Assembly (NCBI RefSeq): GCF_013185185.1
Contig: NZ_JAAZWE010000005.1
Location: 248,001-312,000 of the forward strand
Reading direction: 5' to 3'
From: Saccharibacillus endophyticus
Lineage (GTDB): Bacteria; Bacillota; Bacilli; Paenibacillales; Paenibacillaceae
Length of the DNA stretch: 64,000 bases
A program made the position numbers and the translations under genes. Below the pieces are notes generated by a model that did not search any database, was not told where the DNA came from, and saw only the letters and a list, made by a program, of their open reading frames with translations. Shown one piece after another: positions 16,949 through 25,864 of this stretch; position 1 is the first letter of the stretch, and each line of letters starts with the position of its first letter.

Positions 16949-17305
16949 TTATTTATAAAATACTTTATCGACGTTGTATTTGGCACGGCCGTCGTTGATC
17001 AAAAACGTCTCGTAAATCTCGCGATGCGTCGGATCGGCCACCAGGCAGACGTCAATGCGGCGAACTTCTTCGCGATGATTTTTCATCGGCGATACGCTGT
17101 CTTCAAAATGCTTTTTGATCCGGGGTCTGAGCTTGCGGGCTTTGCCGACGAAGAGCAGCTCGTCGTTCTCGCCGTAAAACATGAAAATGCCGGCTTCTTC
17201 GCGCGTGATCAGGTGAAAGTCGGTAAATCCGTAAATATGGCTAAGCTGCGGATTCTCCTGCTTTTCGATCGAGACATCCGGCTTCGGTACAGTAACTAAA
17301 ATCAT
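16949..17305 (-). CDS. GIY-YIG domain protein
   Basis: The 118-aa protein has a GIY-YIG nuclease-like core: AGIFMFYGENDELLFVGKARKLRPRIKKHF near residues 40-70, in which GIFMFY replaces the first GIY and LLFVGK replaces YIG, so both Tyr-containing signatures are changed while the downstream Arg/Lys helix is kept. A later Glu-Asn region (FLINDGRAKYN) fits the domain end. I take the ATG at 17305 because AGAGG lies 10 nt before it; a GTG at 17314 is too close to that site. The role is unknown; the altered motifs make nuclease activity uncertain. Confidence 0.75.
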   Translation of the reverse strand: MILVTVPKPDVSIEKQENPQLSHIYGFTDFHLITREEAGIFMFYGENDELLFVGKARKLRPRIKKHFEDSVSPMKNHREEVRRIDVCLVADPTHREIYETFLINDGRAKYNVDKVFYK

Positions 17306-17486
17306 TAAGTTCACGTCCTCTATAGAAAATGGCCTCTTGGCCCTGCCGTCGCATCAAGTTCTTCCGGCGCTGCCCATCCTACCACAGAATCAGTCTTCGC
17401 GCCATGAAAATAAACGATTGCCGCAACCTTGGACAAGCTCGCTGCGTATGCTTTTCCATGCAGAAAATCCGAAGGAGTGAAAGTTT

Positions 17487-19022
17487 ATGTCCACTGTCAA
17501 TGCAAGCATTACCGAAGGCGTTCTGCGCACGCGCAAAAAATTGCGCCAGGATACGCTGATTTCGATCTTTGACGAATTCGACGGAGAACGCATGGCTCTC
17601 GACGACGCCAAGCGTACGGAAAAATATCGCAAAATGGCACTGAGCCCCTTTTCCTTTTATCGAGGCAGCGCCTATCTGTTCTACTTCGACGTCACGCGCC
17701 AATACTTTCCTTATCATACGCCGAAGGAACGCCCGACCTGGGTGCAAGGCGATCTGCATTTCGAAAATTTCGGCGCGTTCCAAAGCGGCGACGGGCGCAT
17801 CTTCTATGACGTGAACGACTTTGACGAAGGCTATGTCGGTTCCTATCTGTACGACGTCGTGCGCATGACCGTCAGCATCGTGCTGGTCGGACGTCAACTG
17901 GGTTACACCCAGGAGCAGCAGGTTGATGCGGCGGCGCATTACATCCGGTCGTATTACAAGCAGATCGGCAAATTCGCTTCCGGCAAAGACGATCCGGCCG
18001 ACTTCGTCGTCGATTCGGACTGCGCCAAAGGGGCGGTACGCAAACTTCTCCGCAAGCTGGAGAAGCGTCAGCAAGGACATTTTCTGGAAAAGGTCACGGC
18101 TCGGATGCAAAGCGGCGACGGACGCGCGTTCCTTGAAAATAACGAGCTGGTCGAACCGACCGAAGCCGAGCGCGGCGGACTTGAACAGTCATGGAACTTC
18201 TATATGGACACCCTGCTATGCCGCCGCCCGGGCGAAGAACATTATCGGATCAAAGACATCGCGGCCAAACACGGATCCGGCACCGCTTCGATCGGATTGG
18301 ACCGATTCTACGTACTGATCGAAGGCGGCACGGCTGAGGCCACGGGCGACCGCGATTCGGACGATACGGTGCTTGAGGTCAAAGAGGTTCGCGTGCCGGT
18401 TCCCGCCTACTTCATGCCGTATTCCGAATCGTTCTGGGAGACCTTCGCGCATCAAGGCAAGCGCGTAACGGCCACCCAGCAGGCGATGCATCATGAAGCG
18501 GACCCTTATCTGGGCTTCCTGACGATGGACGGACGCCACTTCTACGCACGCGAGCGCTCCCCGTACAAAAAGCGTTTGAAGCTTGAAGCGCTGCAAACGA
18601 CGGAAGATATGGATCGCGTGCTGACCCTTATGGGACAACTGACCGCCAAAATGCACGCACGGGCCGACTTCGACGTGAGCTTGGGCATTTTGCCGTACCA
18701 CAGCGAAAAAGAAATTGCTGACGCCATGGGAGACGACCCGGACGCGTTTGCCAAGCATGTCTCTCAATTCGCCTACGCGTACGCGGACGTCGTGGAGCGG
18801 GACTACGCGCTGTTCGCGGAATGGATCGCGAAGCGTTTTCCGGAAACGCAGGCGGCATCGGAGGAAACAGCGGCCGTGGGCGGTACGGTGAAAGCCGCTA
18901 CGCCGGGCGAGGTCGCGGCGCAGCCGGCGATGGAGGACGGGGTGACGGTCGAACCGACGGCGCAAGCCCCTGAAAACGAAGCGGACGGCGCTGTCTGCGC
19001 AAGCGACGAAAACGCGAAGTAA
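17487..19022 (+). CDS. DUF2252 family protein (kinase-like fold)
   Basis: The 511-aa protein shows the DUF2252 marks: FYRGSAYLFYFD near 58, VQGDLHFENFGAF near 87 (the catalytic-loop-like Asp and Asn), and YDVNDFDEGYVG near 107 (the metal-binding DFD). The family is distantly related to aminoglycoside phosphotransferase and HipA kinases; no substrate is known. The last 55 residues are an Ala/Glu/Thr-rich acidic tail that is probably disordered and is not part of the family core. The ATG at 17487 follows GAAGGAGTGAAAGTTT. It stands alone. Confidence 0.85.
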   Translation: MSTVNASITEGVLRTRKKLRQDTLISIFDEFDGERMALDDAKRTEKYRKMALSPFSFYRGSAYLFYFDVTRQYFPYHTPKERPTWVQGDLHFENFGAFQSGDGRIFYDVNDFDEGYVGSYLYDVVRMTVSIVLVGRQLGYTQEQQVDAAAHYIRSYYKQIGKFASGKDDPADFVVDSDCAKGAVRKLLRKLEKRQQGHFLEKVTARMQSGDGRAFLENNELVEPTEAERGGLEQSWNFYMDTLLCRRPGEEHYRIKDIAAKHGSGTASIGLDRFYVLIEGGTAEATGDRDSDDTVLEVKEVRVPVPAYFMPYSESFWETFAHQGKRVTATQQAMHHEADPYLGFLTMDGRHFYARERSPYKKRLKLEALQTTEDMDRVLTLMGQLTAKMHARADFDVSLGILPYHSEKEIADAMGDDPDAFAKHVSQFAYAYADVVERDYALFAEWIAKRFPETQAASEETAAVGGTVKAATPGEVAAQPAMEDGVTVEPTAQAPENEADGAVCASDENAK

Positions 19023-19049
19023 AGTTGTTTTAAAAACGGCCCCGTCAAA

Positions 19050-19094
19050 AAGAACCTTCGAATCCGCGAGACGGCGGAAACGAAGGTTCTTTTA
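19050..19094. terminator. Bidirectional terminator between DUF2252 and zinc peptidase genes
   Basis: AAGAACCTTCG (19051-19061) pairs with CGAAGGTTCTT (19081-19091); A-run before and T-run after. Confidence 0.9.
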
Positions 19095-19119
19095 AATTGC
19101 GCGCGGCGAATCCGCGAAT

Positions 19120-19986
19120 CTACAAGCTGCCGCCGAACGTGTCGCCGCCTTCGATCGTACCGCTTTGGAAGCCTTTGTAAAACCAGCTCTTTCGCTGTTC
19201 GGACGTGCCGTGGGTGAAACTGTCGGGCACGACGTAACCCTGCGATTGAAGCTGGATGCTGTCGTCTCCCACGGCGCTCGCGGCCGTCAGCGCCTCGTCG
19301 AGGTCTCCCTGCTCCAGCAGGTTCTGTCCCTGTTCGTAATGCGCCCATACCCCCGCGTAATAGTCCGCCTGAAGCTCCAGCTTGACGGAGTACTTGTTAT
19401 ACTCCGTTTTGCTGAGCGTTTGGCGCAGGCGATCGACTTTGCCGCTCGTACCGAGCAGGTTTTGCACATGGTGTCCGACTTCGTGCGCCACGACGTAAGC
19501 CATCGCGAAATCGCCCGGCGCGTTGAACTGCTGCTTCAATTCGTCGTAAAAGCTCAGATCGATATACAGCTTTTCGTCGCCGGGACAGTAAAACGGCCCG
19601 ACTGCCGAGCTGGCCGTCCCGCATGCGGATTGCACGCTGCCGCTAAACAGCACGAGCTTCGGATTGCGGTAGGTCATTCCGTTTTCTTGGAAAATCCGGC
19701 CCCATACGTCCTCGGTATCGGCCAGCACGACCGAGACGAAGTCAGCCAATTCTTCTTCCTCCGCCGGTCCTTGATAATTAGCGGCCGATTGCGATTGCGT
19801 CTGCGTTTGCTGCGTCGAAGCGCCGCCGTTCAGCAGGTCGGACGGATTGCCGCCGAGCAGCATGACGATAATGACGATCACGATCCCGCCTACGCCCAAG
19901 CCGCCTCCGACCATTAAACCTCCTCCGCCGCTTCGACCCCGCTGGTCTTCGACGTTGCGGCTCGCTCTTCTCCCTTTCCACTGCAT
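19120..19986 (-). CDS. Neutral zinc metallopeptidase, YpfJ type
   Basis: The 288-aa protein has a basic N-terminus, one Gly/Val/Ile membrane segment at about 24-45, a Gln/Ser-rich linker, and a peptidase domain with HEVGHH at 168-173 and a following Glu in the ELQADYYAGVWAH helix (third zinc ligand). It has the CGTASSAVGPFYCPGD stretch typical of the family. It should face outside the cell, anchored by the N-terminus. Length is like E. coli YpfJ (287). The substrate is unknown. The ATG at 19986 follows AAGGAGGAACAGCC. Confidence 0.9.
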   Translation of the reverse strand: MQWKGRRASRNVEDQRGRSGGGGLMVGGGLGVGGIVIVIIVMLLGGNPSDLLNGGASTQQTQTQSQSAANYQGPAEEEELADFVSVVLADTEDVWGRIFQENGMTYRNPKLVLFSGSVQSACGTASSAVGPFYCPGDEKLYIDLSFYDELKQQFNAPGDFAMAYVVAHEVGHHVQNLLGTSGKVDRLRQTLSKTEYNKYSVKLELQADYYAGVWAHYEQGQNLLEQGDLDEALTAASAVGDDSIQLQSQGYVVPDSFTHGTSEQRKSWFYKGFQSGTIEGGDTFGGSL

Positions 19987-20095
19987 GGCTGTTCCTCCTT
20001 GATGTCGGCGAGAATGCGGATCATCCCGTGCGTCTTCCCGTCGTACTCGCTTTCTTACACAGAATTAACCGACTAATAGCTTGTCTCAATCAAGG

Positions 20096-20138
20096 CGAAA
20101 AAGAAGCGGCAGACCTGCGCCTTCGCGCGTCTGCCGCT
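20096..20138 (-). terminator. Terminator of the EcsC-family gene
   Basis: On the minus strand AGCGGCAGAC and GTCTGCCGCT (20105-20114 with 20129-20138) pair perfectly, then TTCTTTTT. Confidence 0.87.
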
Positions 20139-20144
20139 CCCGTG

Positions 20145-21017
20145 CTACGAATCCGATTTCTCCAAAGCGTCCAACCGTTCCAGCACCCGTCTTTTGCGGT
20201 ACAGCATATGGGCCGCTTCCGAGACGTCGCCGAGCGTCTGGCGGTTTGCCACGGCGCCGAACACGATGCCGGCAACAGGAACGGCTTGCAGCAGCTTTTT
20301 CCATCCCCAACTGTCGCGGTACGTGGTGACCACCTCGCGCCAGCCTTGAATCTTCGACATGGCGGTGACCGAAGGCGGCAGCTTGCCGTCCTCGCCTGCT
20401 TTGAGGTTCAATTCTTCCAGCACGGCCTGCTTGCCCACGATATCGGAGGAGGTAAACTGGAGAACCTTGACGGCGAAGACCCGCTCGGCTTTGTCGTTGG
20501 CGTCGTAGCCGTAGCACAGCCCGATCTCCTGGATCACTTTCAGCGACAAGCCGAGCACGGCCGGAATATCCGCAGCCAGCGTGAAAATCCCGCCGACGCC
20601 CGTCGTTGCTCCTTGGGCGGTTGCCAAGTTGCGGCTTTCCCCGGACAGCCGCTTTGCCGCTTCGTCCATGACGGCAAGCGGATAAGGTCCGGTCTCCGGC
20701 AAATGCCTTTTGCGCGCGGCCGCTTCCAATACGCCGGTTACATGGCGACGGGCAATCAGATATTTGCCGCCGTTTTGCACGTAGTTGCCCAGTTCGTCCA
20801 ACAAACCGCCGATCTTTTCGTGAATGAATTTGGGCGTGACTTTGTCCAACAGCTTGAACGGAATGCTCGCGATCCGATCCCAGATCGGCAGCTTGCGCTG
20901 GCTTTTCGTCCACTTCTCGATTTCTTTCAAAGCGGCCTGCAGTTCCTGCTCGCTATCGGGCACGGCTTGCTTCGGCTCCGATTCTTCGCGTCCGGTCTCT
21001 TCTTGTTCGTTCGTCAT
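20145..21017 (-). CDS. EcsC family protein
   Basis: The 290-aa protein is soluble with a charged Glu-rich N-terminus and several Ala/Gly-rich helices (GATTGVGGIFTLAADIPAVLGLSLKVIQEIGLCYGY near 125-160), the hallmark of the EcsC family, named after a Bacillus protein encoded beside the EcsAB transporter. No transporter genes are nearby here and the role is unknown. The ATG at 21017 follows AGGAGGAAACCC; the frame runs on to 21062 but without a site. It is downstream of the sigma factor gene and separated from it by a terminator, so it has its own promoter. Confidence 0.85.
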   Translation of the reverse strand: MTNEQEETGREESEPKQAVPDSEQELQAALKEIEKWTKSQRKLPIWDRIASIPFKLLDKVTPKFIHEKIGGLLDELGNYVQNGGKYLIARRHVTGVLEAAARKRHLPETGPYPLAVMDEAAKRLSGESRNLATAQGATTGVGGIFTLAADIPAVLGLSLKVIQEIGLCYGYDANDKAERVFAVKVLQFTSSDIVGKQAVLEELNLKAGEDGKLPPSVTAMSKIQGWREVVTTYRDSWGWKKLLQAVPVAGIVFGAVANRQTLGDVSEAAHMLYRKRRVLERLDALEKSDS

Positions 21018-21133
21018 GGGTTTCCTCCTGATCCGCGCCAAGCGATTCGCTTTGCGCGTCATGTATTCTTTCCGTTTATACGCGCCGAACCCGCTTCGGT
21101 TACGAATTTCATGGCTGACAACGTACTACCCGG

Positions 21134-21181
21134 AAAAAGAACCCCTGACACGCGCGAAACCGTCGGAACCTTTCAGGGTTC
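21134..21181 (-). terminator. Terminator of the sigma factor gene
   Basis: GAACCCTGA and TCAGGGGTTC on the minus strand (arms near 21173-21181 and 21139-21148) pair, followed by TTTTTCC. Confidence 0.75.
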
Positions 21182-21195
21182 CGGCTGTTTGGGCT

Positions 21196-22770
21196 TCAAT
21201 CGCACTCCGCCCGGACAATCCGCTTGGCCCGCGCGTCCCAACGCGGGGCGTCGGGTCCGGCGAGACTCAGTCCGCCCGCCCATTCCGGATAGGCGCCCGC
21301 GTCTTGCGGCGCGGGGACTTCTCCGGCCAGGACCTGCCGTCCGAGCGCAGACGGCTCGAACTTGCGGTTTCCGAAGTCCGGCGGGCATTGGCCGTACTTC
21401 GGAAAGCTGCCGTCTCCGCTCGGGCGAAGCAGCGGAGACGGCCCGGCGGACATCCGTTCCAGATGCCGCCAGAATTCCAGGTCGCCCAAGCCGAGGGCGA
21501 CCAGCTTGTCCGCGGCGAGCCGAAACAGCTCGCCGGGCGCGGCAGCGCCGGAGGCGGCGGCTTCCAGCGCGGCTCGCTGGATGCTGCCGAGCCCATCGAA
21601 GGCGGACGGCAGCCGCGCCAGATGCGCTTCGAAAGCGGCGCGGGCAAACGGCAGGGCTTCGGCGTCCGCCGTCAGGAAGCGGACATGCTCTTCCGGATCC
21701 GGCGAGCTGTATGCCGCCCAGAAGCGCGACGCGAGCGCGAACTGCGCCTCGCCGACCGGCTGCCAAGTACCCGACAAGGTCCGAAGCTGTTCGGGCTTCA
21801 GCTGCCCAAGCCCGTGGAAAACTTCGATGCCCGGAAACTCGCCGATGCAGAGCAGGCTGATCCGGGTACGTCCCCGCTGCATCCGCCCGATCCGATTCAG
21901 CAGCAAAGCCAACATGGCCTGATCGAACAGATCATGTTCGAACCACAACACGGCTTCTTCGAATCGCTCAAGCTCGCGCAGCTTGCGCTCCTGCGCCGAA
22001 CATCCCTCCAAGTAAAGCGCACGCGGAATGCCCAGCTCCCGCTCCAACGCTTCGGCACGCGCGAAACGGGCCGACGCTTCTTCCATATCCGCGAAAGCCG
22101 GTCCGAACGGATAAAGCTCCCGCCACACCAGCACCTCGCCTTCGATTCCTGCCTGACACAGCAGGTCTGCGGTATGATCTCCGTTTACGATATGCAGCAT
22201 ATGTTTGCCTCCTTCATGCAAGTCGCGGAACGCGGCGGAAAAGTCCGAAACGTGCAGCGCCGATCTCAGCTTGGCCCGGGCATCGAACAATCTTTTTTTG
22301 AGCGCCGATTCCGATATGTCCAGAAAAACCGCGATGTCCTTCGTCCGGCAACCTTCGAAATAGAAAAGCCGCACCGCCAGACGTTGGGTTTCCGGCAGTT
22401 CTTCGACCGAATCGTACAGCATGCGTCTCGTCTCGCGCCGCTCCGCGATTTCTTCCGCGCTGCCTTCTTTGTCCGCGAAATCCGAAAAGCTTTCCCCGAT
22501 CGGCAGCGCGGGGATTTTTTTGCGCCGGATCAGCCGGATCGCCCTCCTTTGGACGATCGTCCGGAACCAACCCGGAAAAGCTTTCGGCTGCTGCAAGGCT
22601 TCCAATCCTTCGAACGCTTCCGCGAAGGCTTCCTGCACGGCGTCTTCCGACGACTGCGCATCGCCCAGCTTGTCGTAAGCGGCGGCGTAGGCCATTTTGC
22701 GGTACTGCCGGAACAGTTTTTCATAGGCTTCCGGCTCGCCGCGTTTTGCTTTTTCCACCCATTCTTCCAC
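21196..22770 (-). CDS. ECF-type sigma factor fused to a DUF1835-like C-terminal extension
   Basis: The 524-aa protein starts at GTG 22770 with AAGGAGGAC upstream. Residues about 8-80 are sigma region 2 (AYEKLFRQYRKMAYAAAYDKLGD..AEDAVQEAF-type, then FPGWFRTIVQRRAIRLIRR), and about 120-175 are region 4 (ELPETQRLAVRLFYFEGCRTKDIA..SESALKKRLFDARAKLR). From about residue 190 a new domain begins, MLHIVNGDHTADLLCQAGIEGEVLVWRELYPFGPAF, which matches the start of DUF1835. The C-terminal 330 residues are rich in Ala and Leu and have no membrane segment. No anti-sigma gene is adjacent, so the extension may be the regulatory or sensory part. Typical ECF factors have about 170-190 residues. Confidence 0.85.
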   Translation of the reverse strand: MEEWVEKAKRGEPEAYEKLFRQYRKMAYAAAYDKLGDAQSSEDAVQEAFAEAFEGLEALQQPKAFPGWFRTIVQRRAIRLIRRKKIPALPIGESFSDFADKEGSAEEIAERRETRRMLYDSVEELPETQRLAVRLFYFEGCRTKDIAVFLDISESALKKRLFDARAKLRSALHVSDFSAAFRDLHEGGKHMLHIVNGDHTADLLCQAGIEGEVLVWRELYPFGPAFADMEEASARFARAEALERELGIPRALYLEGCSAQERKLRELERFEEAVLWFEHDLFDQAMLALLLNRIGRMQRGRTRISLLCIGEFPGIEVFHGLGQLKPEQLRTLSGTWQPVGEAQFALASRFWAAYSSPDPEEHVRFLTADAEALPFARAAFEAHLARLPSAFDGLGSIQRAALEAAASGAAAPGELFRLAADKLVALGLGDLEFWRHLERMSAGPSPLLRPSGDGSFPKYGQCPPDFGNRKFEPSALGRQVLAGEVPAPQDAGAYPEWAGGLSLAGPDAPRWDARAKRIVRAECD

Positions 22771-22954
22771 GCGTGTTCGTCCTCCTTCAGCATGTTTCTT
22801 CTCTATAGTGCCCCGCTGCTCCGATTCGGTTACCTAATCTTGCTTGCTATGAGTTTATTTTTCTAATATTTCTTTTTTTCGTACCGATTAATTAAAAGAT
22901 AGACTATGATAAGCATAGAGCTAAAGAACTATATAAAAAAAGAGGGAACCATTC

Positions 22955-25627
22955 ATGCGCACTTCCGCCAAACACATCGCCGCTCTTCTTTTTGTGCTTC
23001 TTTTTACGGGCTTTTATTATACGTGGATTTTGATTTGGAACGGCGACGACAATATGGCGACCTGGGGAGGAGACATCCTTTCCGTGGCCGGAAGCCTGAT
23101 CGCCGCACTATGGCTGTTTGGAGCTGCCAAACGCACATGCGGAGAAAAAAAGACCTTTTGGATGCTGCTTTCCTTGGGGTGCTTCAATTATTTCATCGCC
23201 GAATCCGTTTGGCTGTATGAAGAAAAAGTGCTGCGAATCGATCCTCCTTCCCCCGGCTGGACCGATTTTTTCTATATTTTGCAGGTTGTTTGTTATTTGG
23301 CGGCTTTCGTTTATCCGTTTATCCGGCTGAAAAAAAGCTACGGAGCGTTCAAGCTGGTATTCGATATCATGATCGTCATGACCGTTGCCGCCACCTTCAG
23401 TTGGCACTACCTGATCGCTCCGGTTTTGCATGACATCGAACTCTCGAGTTTGACGATGATCGTCAACTTGTCATATCCGATCACCGACCTCGCGCTGCTG
23501 TTCGGCGCGATGAGCTTGTACTGGGGCGCCCGCAAAATATTTTCCCGCCGGATCATTCTGTTCATTTTTCTGGGTCTCGTGACTCAGGCGGGCGTCGACT
23601 CGGTTTATTTGTATTTGCTGTCCGCGGAATCGTACGATTCGGGCAGCTTCGTTGATCCGTTTTTCATGCTTAGCCTGCTGTTGGTCGGCTATGCCGGCTT
23701 TATCCAGCGACCCGAACTTTCAAAACAGCCGATTTCCGAAACCTCGGAAACCGGCGTCGAACGCCTGGACATTCCCCGGATCATTTTGCCTTATTTGAAC
23801 GTGTTGATTCTTTTCTCGTTCATGATTTCCGGTTCGGCCGGCATCGATGCTTTCACGATCGGCACCGGCATTTCGATCCTGCTCGTCATCGTCCGCCAAC
23901 TGCTGATTATTTTCGAAAATCACGATCTTCTGATCAGCGTCTACCGCAAAACGGAAGAACTCGAATTAAGCGAAGAACGGTACAAATCCCTGTTCGAATA
24001 TCATCCGGACGCCGTCTATTCGCTCGATCCGAACGGGAATTTCGACAGCGCGAACGCGGCCGCGTCGGAACTGCTGGACTGCGGCCGCGAGCAGCTGATC
24101 GGCATGTCCCATACCGAATTCGTGCTGAGCGACCGTCCGGCGCAAACAGAAGATTACATGTCGGCCGTCAGATCGGGCGAAGCGGAACGTTACGAAGGCG
24201 AAATCCGCAGCTTGAGCGGACGGATCAGCACCGTCAGCGTGACGCATATCCCGATTAGAGTGCGAGACCGGATCGTCGGCGTTTTCGGGATCGGACGCGA
24301 CATCACGGAGAACAAGCGGAACGAGGAACGGATTCGCTACCTGGCTTATCACGATCCGCTGACGGGGCTGCCCAACCGAGCTTCTTTCGACGCCGAGTTG
24401 AAAGAAACGATCGAGCGGTCTCGCGAGGCGGGCGAGACGTTTGCCGTCGTGTTTATCGATCTGGACCGCTTCAAAAACGTCAACGATACGCTCGGGCACG
24501 ACGTCGGCGACCGCCTGCTGATTTCCGTGGGCGAACGTCTCAGGCTCTGCATCGGCGCGAATGATACGGTCGCCCGGCAGGGCGGCGACGAATTCACGCT
24601 GATCCTGCGCGGCATCGACGACAAAGAAGGCGCCCGGGCGGCCGCGCAGGTTATTTTGGACGCTTTGAGCCCGCCCCACGCTCTTGCGGAACAGGAGATC
24701 GTTGCGCTGCCGAGCATCGGCTTGTCTGTGTACCCGATCGACGACGATACGCCTGTAGGCTTGATGAAAAAAGCCGATATCGCGCTGTACCAAGTCAAAT
24801 ACGGCGGCAAAGGCCACCATCGGATGTACTGCGAGACCGATCCGGCTTTTTCCCGAAAGTTTATTCTGGAACAAGATTTGGGACAGGCGATCGAAGAAAA
24901 TCGCCTGCTGCTGCATTACCAACCTCAGATCGATTCCGCTTCAGGGCAACTGAAAGGCGTCGAAGCACTGATTCGTTGGAACCATCCGACATTCGGTCCG
25001 ATCTCGCCGGTCGAATTCATTCCGATCGCCGAAGAAAGCGGTCAGATTTTGACGATCGGAGCCTGGGTGCTGAAGCAGGCTTGCCGTCAAGCCAAACAAT
25101 GGAGCGACGCGGGAACGTCGATCAAAGTAGGCGTCAATCTGTCGCCGAGACAACTTCATCAACCGGACATTGTCGGACAGATCGCCGGGGTCCTGCGCGA
25201 AACGGGCCTCGCCCCGGAGCTGCTCGACCTCGAAATCACGGAGTCGGCGGCGCTCGAGCAGCCGGAGCTCGTGTTGTCGCGCCTGAGCGAGCTCAAGCAG
25301 CTCGGATTGACGATCTCGATCGACGACTTCGGGACGGGCTATTCTTCGTTGTCTTACCTGGAGAGCTTCCCGATCGATAAGCTCAAGATCGCCCGACAAT
25401 TCACCAGCAAGCTCGAAAATCGCCAGGTCAACCGAAAAATCGTGTCCCATATCATCGATCTGGCCCGCACTCTGGAGATGAGCGTCATCGCCGAAGGCGT
25501 CGAAAGCGAAAACCAGGCCGAGATCCTTCGTTCGATCGAATGCGTGGAGATGCAAGGCTTCCTGTTCGGCCGTCCCGTTCCCGCTTCGGACATCGACCGG
25601 CTTCTCTCTCTGACTCCGTCGGAGTAA
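22955..25627 (+). CDS. Membrane PAS-GGDEF-EAL c-di-GMP enzyme
   Basis: The 890-aa protein has about 8-9 membrane segments (residues 8-330), a PAS domain (about 345-455; LFEYHPDAVYSLDPNGNF), a GGDEF domain (about 470-620) with RQGGDEFTLIL, and an EAL domain (about 645-885) with EALIRW, VGVNLSPRQL, LEITESA, IDDFGTGYSSL, AEGVE and the final QGFLFG. One key position differs: after DDFG the usual LKID..F reads LKIARQF (codons ATC GCC), so Asp is Ala there. This Asp is conserved in active EAL enzymes, so the phosphodiesterase may be weak. GGDEF is intact. The ATG follows AGAGGGAACC. Monocistronic. Confidence 0.9.
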   Translation: MRTSAKHIAALLFVLLFTGFYYTWILIWNGDDNMATWGGDILSVAGSLIAALWLFGAAKRTCGEKKTFWMLLSLGCFNYFIAESVWLYEEKVLRIDPPSPGWTDFFYILQVVCYLAAFVYPFIRLKKSYGAFKLVFDIMIVMTVAATFSWHYLIAPVLHDIELSSLTMIVNLSYPITDLALLFGAMSLYWGARKIFSRRIILFIFLGLVTQAGVDSVYLYLLSAESYDSGSFVDPFFMLSLLLVGYAGFIQRPELSKQPISETSETGVERLDIPRIILPYLNVLILFSFMISGSAGIDAFTIGTGISILLVIVRQLLIIFENHDLLISVYRKTEELELSEERYKSLFEYHPDAVYSLDPNGNFDSANAAASELLDCGREQLIGMSHTEFVLSDRPAQTEDYMSAVRSGEAERYEGEIRSLSGRISTVSVTHIPIRVRDRIVGVFGIGRDITENKRNEERIRYLAYHDPLTGLPNRASFDAELKETIERSREAGETFAVVFIDLDRFKNVNDTLGHDVGDRLLISVGERLRLCIGANDTVARQGGDEFTLILRGIDDKEGARAAAQVILDALSPPHALAEQEIVALPSIGLSVYPIDDDTPVGLMKKADIALYQVKYGGKGHHRMYCETDPAFSRKFILEQDLGQAIEENRLLLHYQPQIDSASGQLKGVEALIRWNHPTFGPISPVEFIPIAEESGQILTIGAWVLKQACRQAKQWSDAGTSIKVGVNLSPRQLHQPDIVGQIAGVLRETGLAPELLDLEITESAALEQPELVLSRLSELKQLGLTISIDDFGTGYSSLSYLESFPIDKLKIARQFTSKLENRQVNRKIVSHIIDLARTLEMSVIAEGVESENQAEILRSIECVEMQGFLFGRPVPASDIDRLLSLTPSE

Positions 25628-25688
25628 GGATGCTTGGAGTAAGCATGGCTTCGTGATCCTTTTTTAATTTTGTATAAAAAACAAACAA

Positions 25689-25719
25689 GCCCTGCCAAAT
25701 ACGGCAGGGCTTCTATTAC
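25689..25719 (+). terminator. Terminator of the GGDEF-EAL gene
   Basis: GCCCTGCC (25689-25696) pairs with GGCAGGGC (25703-25710), then TTCTATTACTT. Confidence 0.82.
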
Positions 25720-25740
25720 TTACAAAAAAACTTGAAGCGT

Positions 25741-25855
25741 GCAGCGGAGGGAGAAATTCAGGTCAAGACGCCTTTGAACTCGGAAAACTTCCATTAAAAA
25801 TTTCAATCGACTTTTCCGGGTGAGACAGCGCCTTTACCGAATTTCTCCCGCAGCG
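25741..25855 (+). repeat. Dispersed palindromic repeat, copy A
   Basis: GGGAGAAATTC (25749-25759) pairs perfectly with GAATTTCTCCC (25839-25849), and inside it ACTCGGAAAA (25778-25787) pairs with TTTTCCGGGT (25812-25821, one G-U). It matches the repeat at 39541 along its length (for example GCCTTTGAA and GAGACAGCG/GAAACAGCG). It ends 10 nt from the stop of the convergent GyrI-like gene. Confidence 0.75.
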
Positions 25856-25864
25856 CCCCCCGCT

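Noticed and set aside
20028..22866. Two very long plus-strand open frames opposite EcsC and the sigma factor
   Set aside because: They cover two real minus-strand genes and a terminator, and their sequence is low in any family pattern.
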